From positions 1,629,243-1,693,242 of the forward strand of contig JAQFVV010000207.1 of assembly GCA_028023455.1 (NCBI GenBank): 64,000 nt of DNA, in the 5' to 3' direction. Each line of letters starts with the position of its first letter. The stretch's first letter is position 1. This document shows, one piece after another, positions 62,036-64,000 of this stretch. A program made the position numbers and the translations under genes. Below the pieces are notes generated by a model. It was not told the origin of the DNA. It saw only the letters and a list, made by a program, of their open reading frames with translations, and did no database searches. Source of the DNA: Epiperipatus broadwayi. Its lineage: Eukaryota; Onychophora; Udeonychophora; Euonychophora; Peripatidae.

Positions 62036-62413
62036 AAACATTAAAATAATTCAAGAGATTCTAATTTCTTGATAATAAGATCATTATTATATTTCTTTAA
62101 AAAAAGTTATTGAAAAAAATAATAATGCCTAGTGTGTATTTAATAGCCATTAAAGCCACACCTTTAGCTATTTATTTATTTTAAAAATAAACACCCTTCA
62201 GGTAGTTTTCCTTTCTTACTCATATTGCTTCAATAAATGTGAGAGTAAACACACACACACACAGTATAATATATGTAAATACGACCCTTCTATTTGTTAT
62301 TAATAACTATATTATTGTTATTTTTAAAATTGTATTTATACTACAATGCTGATTTATATTACTACTAAACATCACATGATCTCTATCTCATACTAGCACA
62401 TAATTGTTATTAA

Positions 62414-62825
62414 GCAATTCAAAACAAAGCAAAACTCTCCATATAGTAGTGCCATCTTGTGCTAGCAAAAGCAATCAATGGATACCAGAAGTCTTATGCA
62501 TAAAATCCCTATCTAGTGCCTACTCATCCAACATTCCCAGACTAGTTTCTGGCTTGTGTTTTCAATTTCATTCTCATAGTTTTGTAGTTAAATAGAGTTA
62601 AAAGGTGGGTGCTGGAGGGTTGCATTAGATCCTAAGATCTAGGTGCAGTGCTTTCATATCCAAGGCTCCTCACTGATGGCCACAAGCCAGAAACTAGTCT
62701 GGGAATGTTGGATGAGTAGGCACTAGATAGGAATTTTATGCACAAACCTTCTGGCATCCACTGATTGCTCTTGTTAGCACAAGATGGCACTACTATATAG
62801 AGAGTTTTGCTTTATTTTGAACTGA
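62414..62825. repeat. foldback MITE, 145-bp arms
   Basis: 62414-62558 pairs with 62681-62825. Arms contain CTCCATATAGTAGTGCCATC and ATCTAGTGCCTACTCATCCA. The loop (62559-62680) carries a GGCTCCTCACTGATGGCC block also seen at 36.8 kb. It has no transposase. Confidence 0.88.
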
Positions 62826-63047
62826 TTTATATTATTAATATATATATATGAAAACTATTCATGACATATATATGTGCATATGAAAAAGTACTGCACATTT
62901 GTAGTTCAATAAACAATACATTCTATTGTAACCAGTGTTTATCAGTAAATCATGAATTATTATATGCTGCATATGTTGAATGCTAGAAGGGCTTGAAATA
63001 AAATATACTGTAGTTCATAGATAATAATCTTTCTTATTGCATTGCCA

Positions 63048-63274
63048 AATGTATATAATATAATATTAAATCATCTCTGCACTTTATCACTGTTTCACAA
63101 TGGTTTAATTACCGCCCTCTTTTAAAGTTTCAATTGCCTCAGCAATCTTCTTCAGTACTTTCTTTTTATATCTTCAAAAGTTTTGAAGAAGATTACTGTA
63201 AAAGAGGGTGGTAATTAAAGCATTGTGAAACAGTGATAAGGTGCCTAGATGATTTCATATTATATTATAGGTCA
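63048..63274. repeat. inverted repeat, about 78-bp arms with nested hairpin
   Basis: 63048-63126 pairs with 63198-63274 (CTGTTTCACAATG, TAATTACCnCCCTCTTTTA). The loop holds a second pair, CAATCTTCTTCA with TGAAGAAGATTAC. MITE-like. Confidence 0.85.
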
Positions 63275-64000
63275 TGGATACTGTATTAATATTTTGTTTT
63301 CATTATTATACATGTAATTAAAACTGTTTTAAAAATTATAAGTGTATTTCTCAAAAATGTAACAAAGGTTTTGAACCTTTCCATCATCTAATATTAAATA
63401 TTAAAGGTCTTTACAATTGGTCAGTTGATTAGAGCATTAACCTTAAATTCAATATCATAAATCTAAAGATCCAGATACTGTCACCAGTCAGGCCATCAAC
63501 ACTTGAGGAAGAAAGGAGAATAATATCACCCAAAATTTTGTGTTATATACTAACCTGTGTGACTAACAATTAATTATATTTGAAATGTTTAAATAAAGTT
63601 CTTTTTTTAAAAGACCTTCAATATTTAATATCATATGGTAGAAAAGGTCTAGCACATCATTATTAGTAAAAGGTCATTAGGACAAACCTTCAGATAAACA
63701 CAAAAATGGTGGGACTTTTTTAATTATGTAGATGTATAATAATTGACAATCTTGAGGGAGCCAAGGATTCAGTTAACTCTGTTACTGGAACCCTGTTTTA
63801 GTTCTTTTTTTCTTAGTTTAGGGAATTAATTTTCTCTAAAACTATTCCTATTTAAAAGAGGAGTTTTCTTAGCTCTCTTTTAATGTACAAGTTATGTCAA
63901 CATGTTATCACAAATAAGAATAATTTCAACATTTATAAAAATGCTGTGCAAATTATATGACAGCCATTGAAATTTCAAAAGATTAATACAATGATTTTGC

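Noticed and set aside
63420-63500. tRNA-like GGTCAGTTGATTAGAGCATTAACC with weak B box
   Set aside because: Does not fold as a tRNA, B box is degraded, and no tail or second copy supports a SINE.

Overview
The window looks like gene-poor, very AT-rich chromosomal DNA from an animal with a large, repeat-laden genome. CpG is scarce, there are many (TA)n tracts, short GT-AG introns can be proposed, and most recognisable protein-coding sequence is decayed transposon. Element types seen (a Tx1/L1-like LINE with a CCHC ORF1, Ty3/gypsy, a SCAND3/ZBED-like hAT, Merlin/ISXO2, a Penelope-type GIY-YIG remnant, a very short tRNA-like SINE, many foldback MITEs) fit an invertebrate, perhaps a mollusc. The species is not proven by anything here. 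No rRNA gene, intact tRNA gene, CRISPR array or bacterial operon was seen.

Layout. 0-3 kb: candidate 3' exons of a minus-strand gene, a 500-N gap whose two edges carry the same sequence, and a foldback repeat. 3.8-9 kb: Ty3/gypsy LTR and integrase scraps and a 55-bp minisatellite. 9.8-16.2 kb: an almost complete but decayed LINE (ORF1 with zinc knuckle, ORF2 with endonuclease and RT), split by a 606-bp foldback element with a 10-bp target duplication. 17.5-20.4 kb: a SINE with target duplication next to a minus-strand Ty3/gypsy relic. 20.4-22.5 kb: a decayed hAT transposase and a LINE C-terminal remnant. 23.2-27.2 kb: a Merlin-family transposon with about 1.2-kb terminal inverted repeats built partly of tandem units. 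27.5-31.9 kb: a coiled-coil ORF between two 310-bp direct repeats. 30.4-34 kb: the best host-gene candidate, plus strand. 34-48 kb: tandem repeats, MITEs and a possible two-exon gene (38.2/40.2 kb). 48-56 kb: a Penelope remnant, a palindrome, a GC-rich candidate exon (49.4 kb), and a TATA/CpG-bearing region followed by short in-phase exons (54.8-55.9 kb). 58.3-62 kb: two more copies of the same LINE family, one with a 16-bp target duplication. 62.4-63.3 kb: foldback elements.

No transposon protein here is intact. Host genes appear only as short exons whose splice phases agree. These gene models are inferred from splice signals, open frames and base composition, not from recognised homology, and need RNA evidence.
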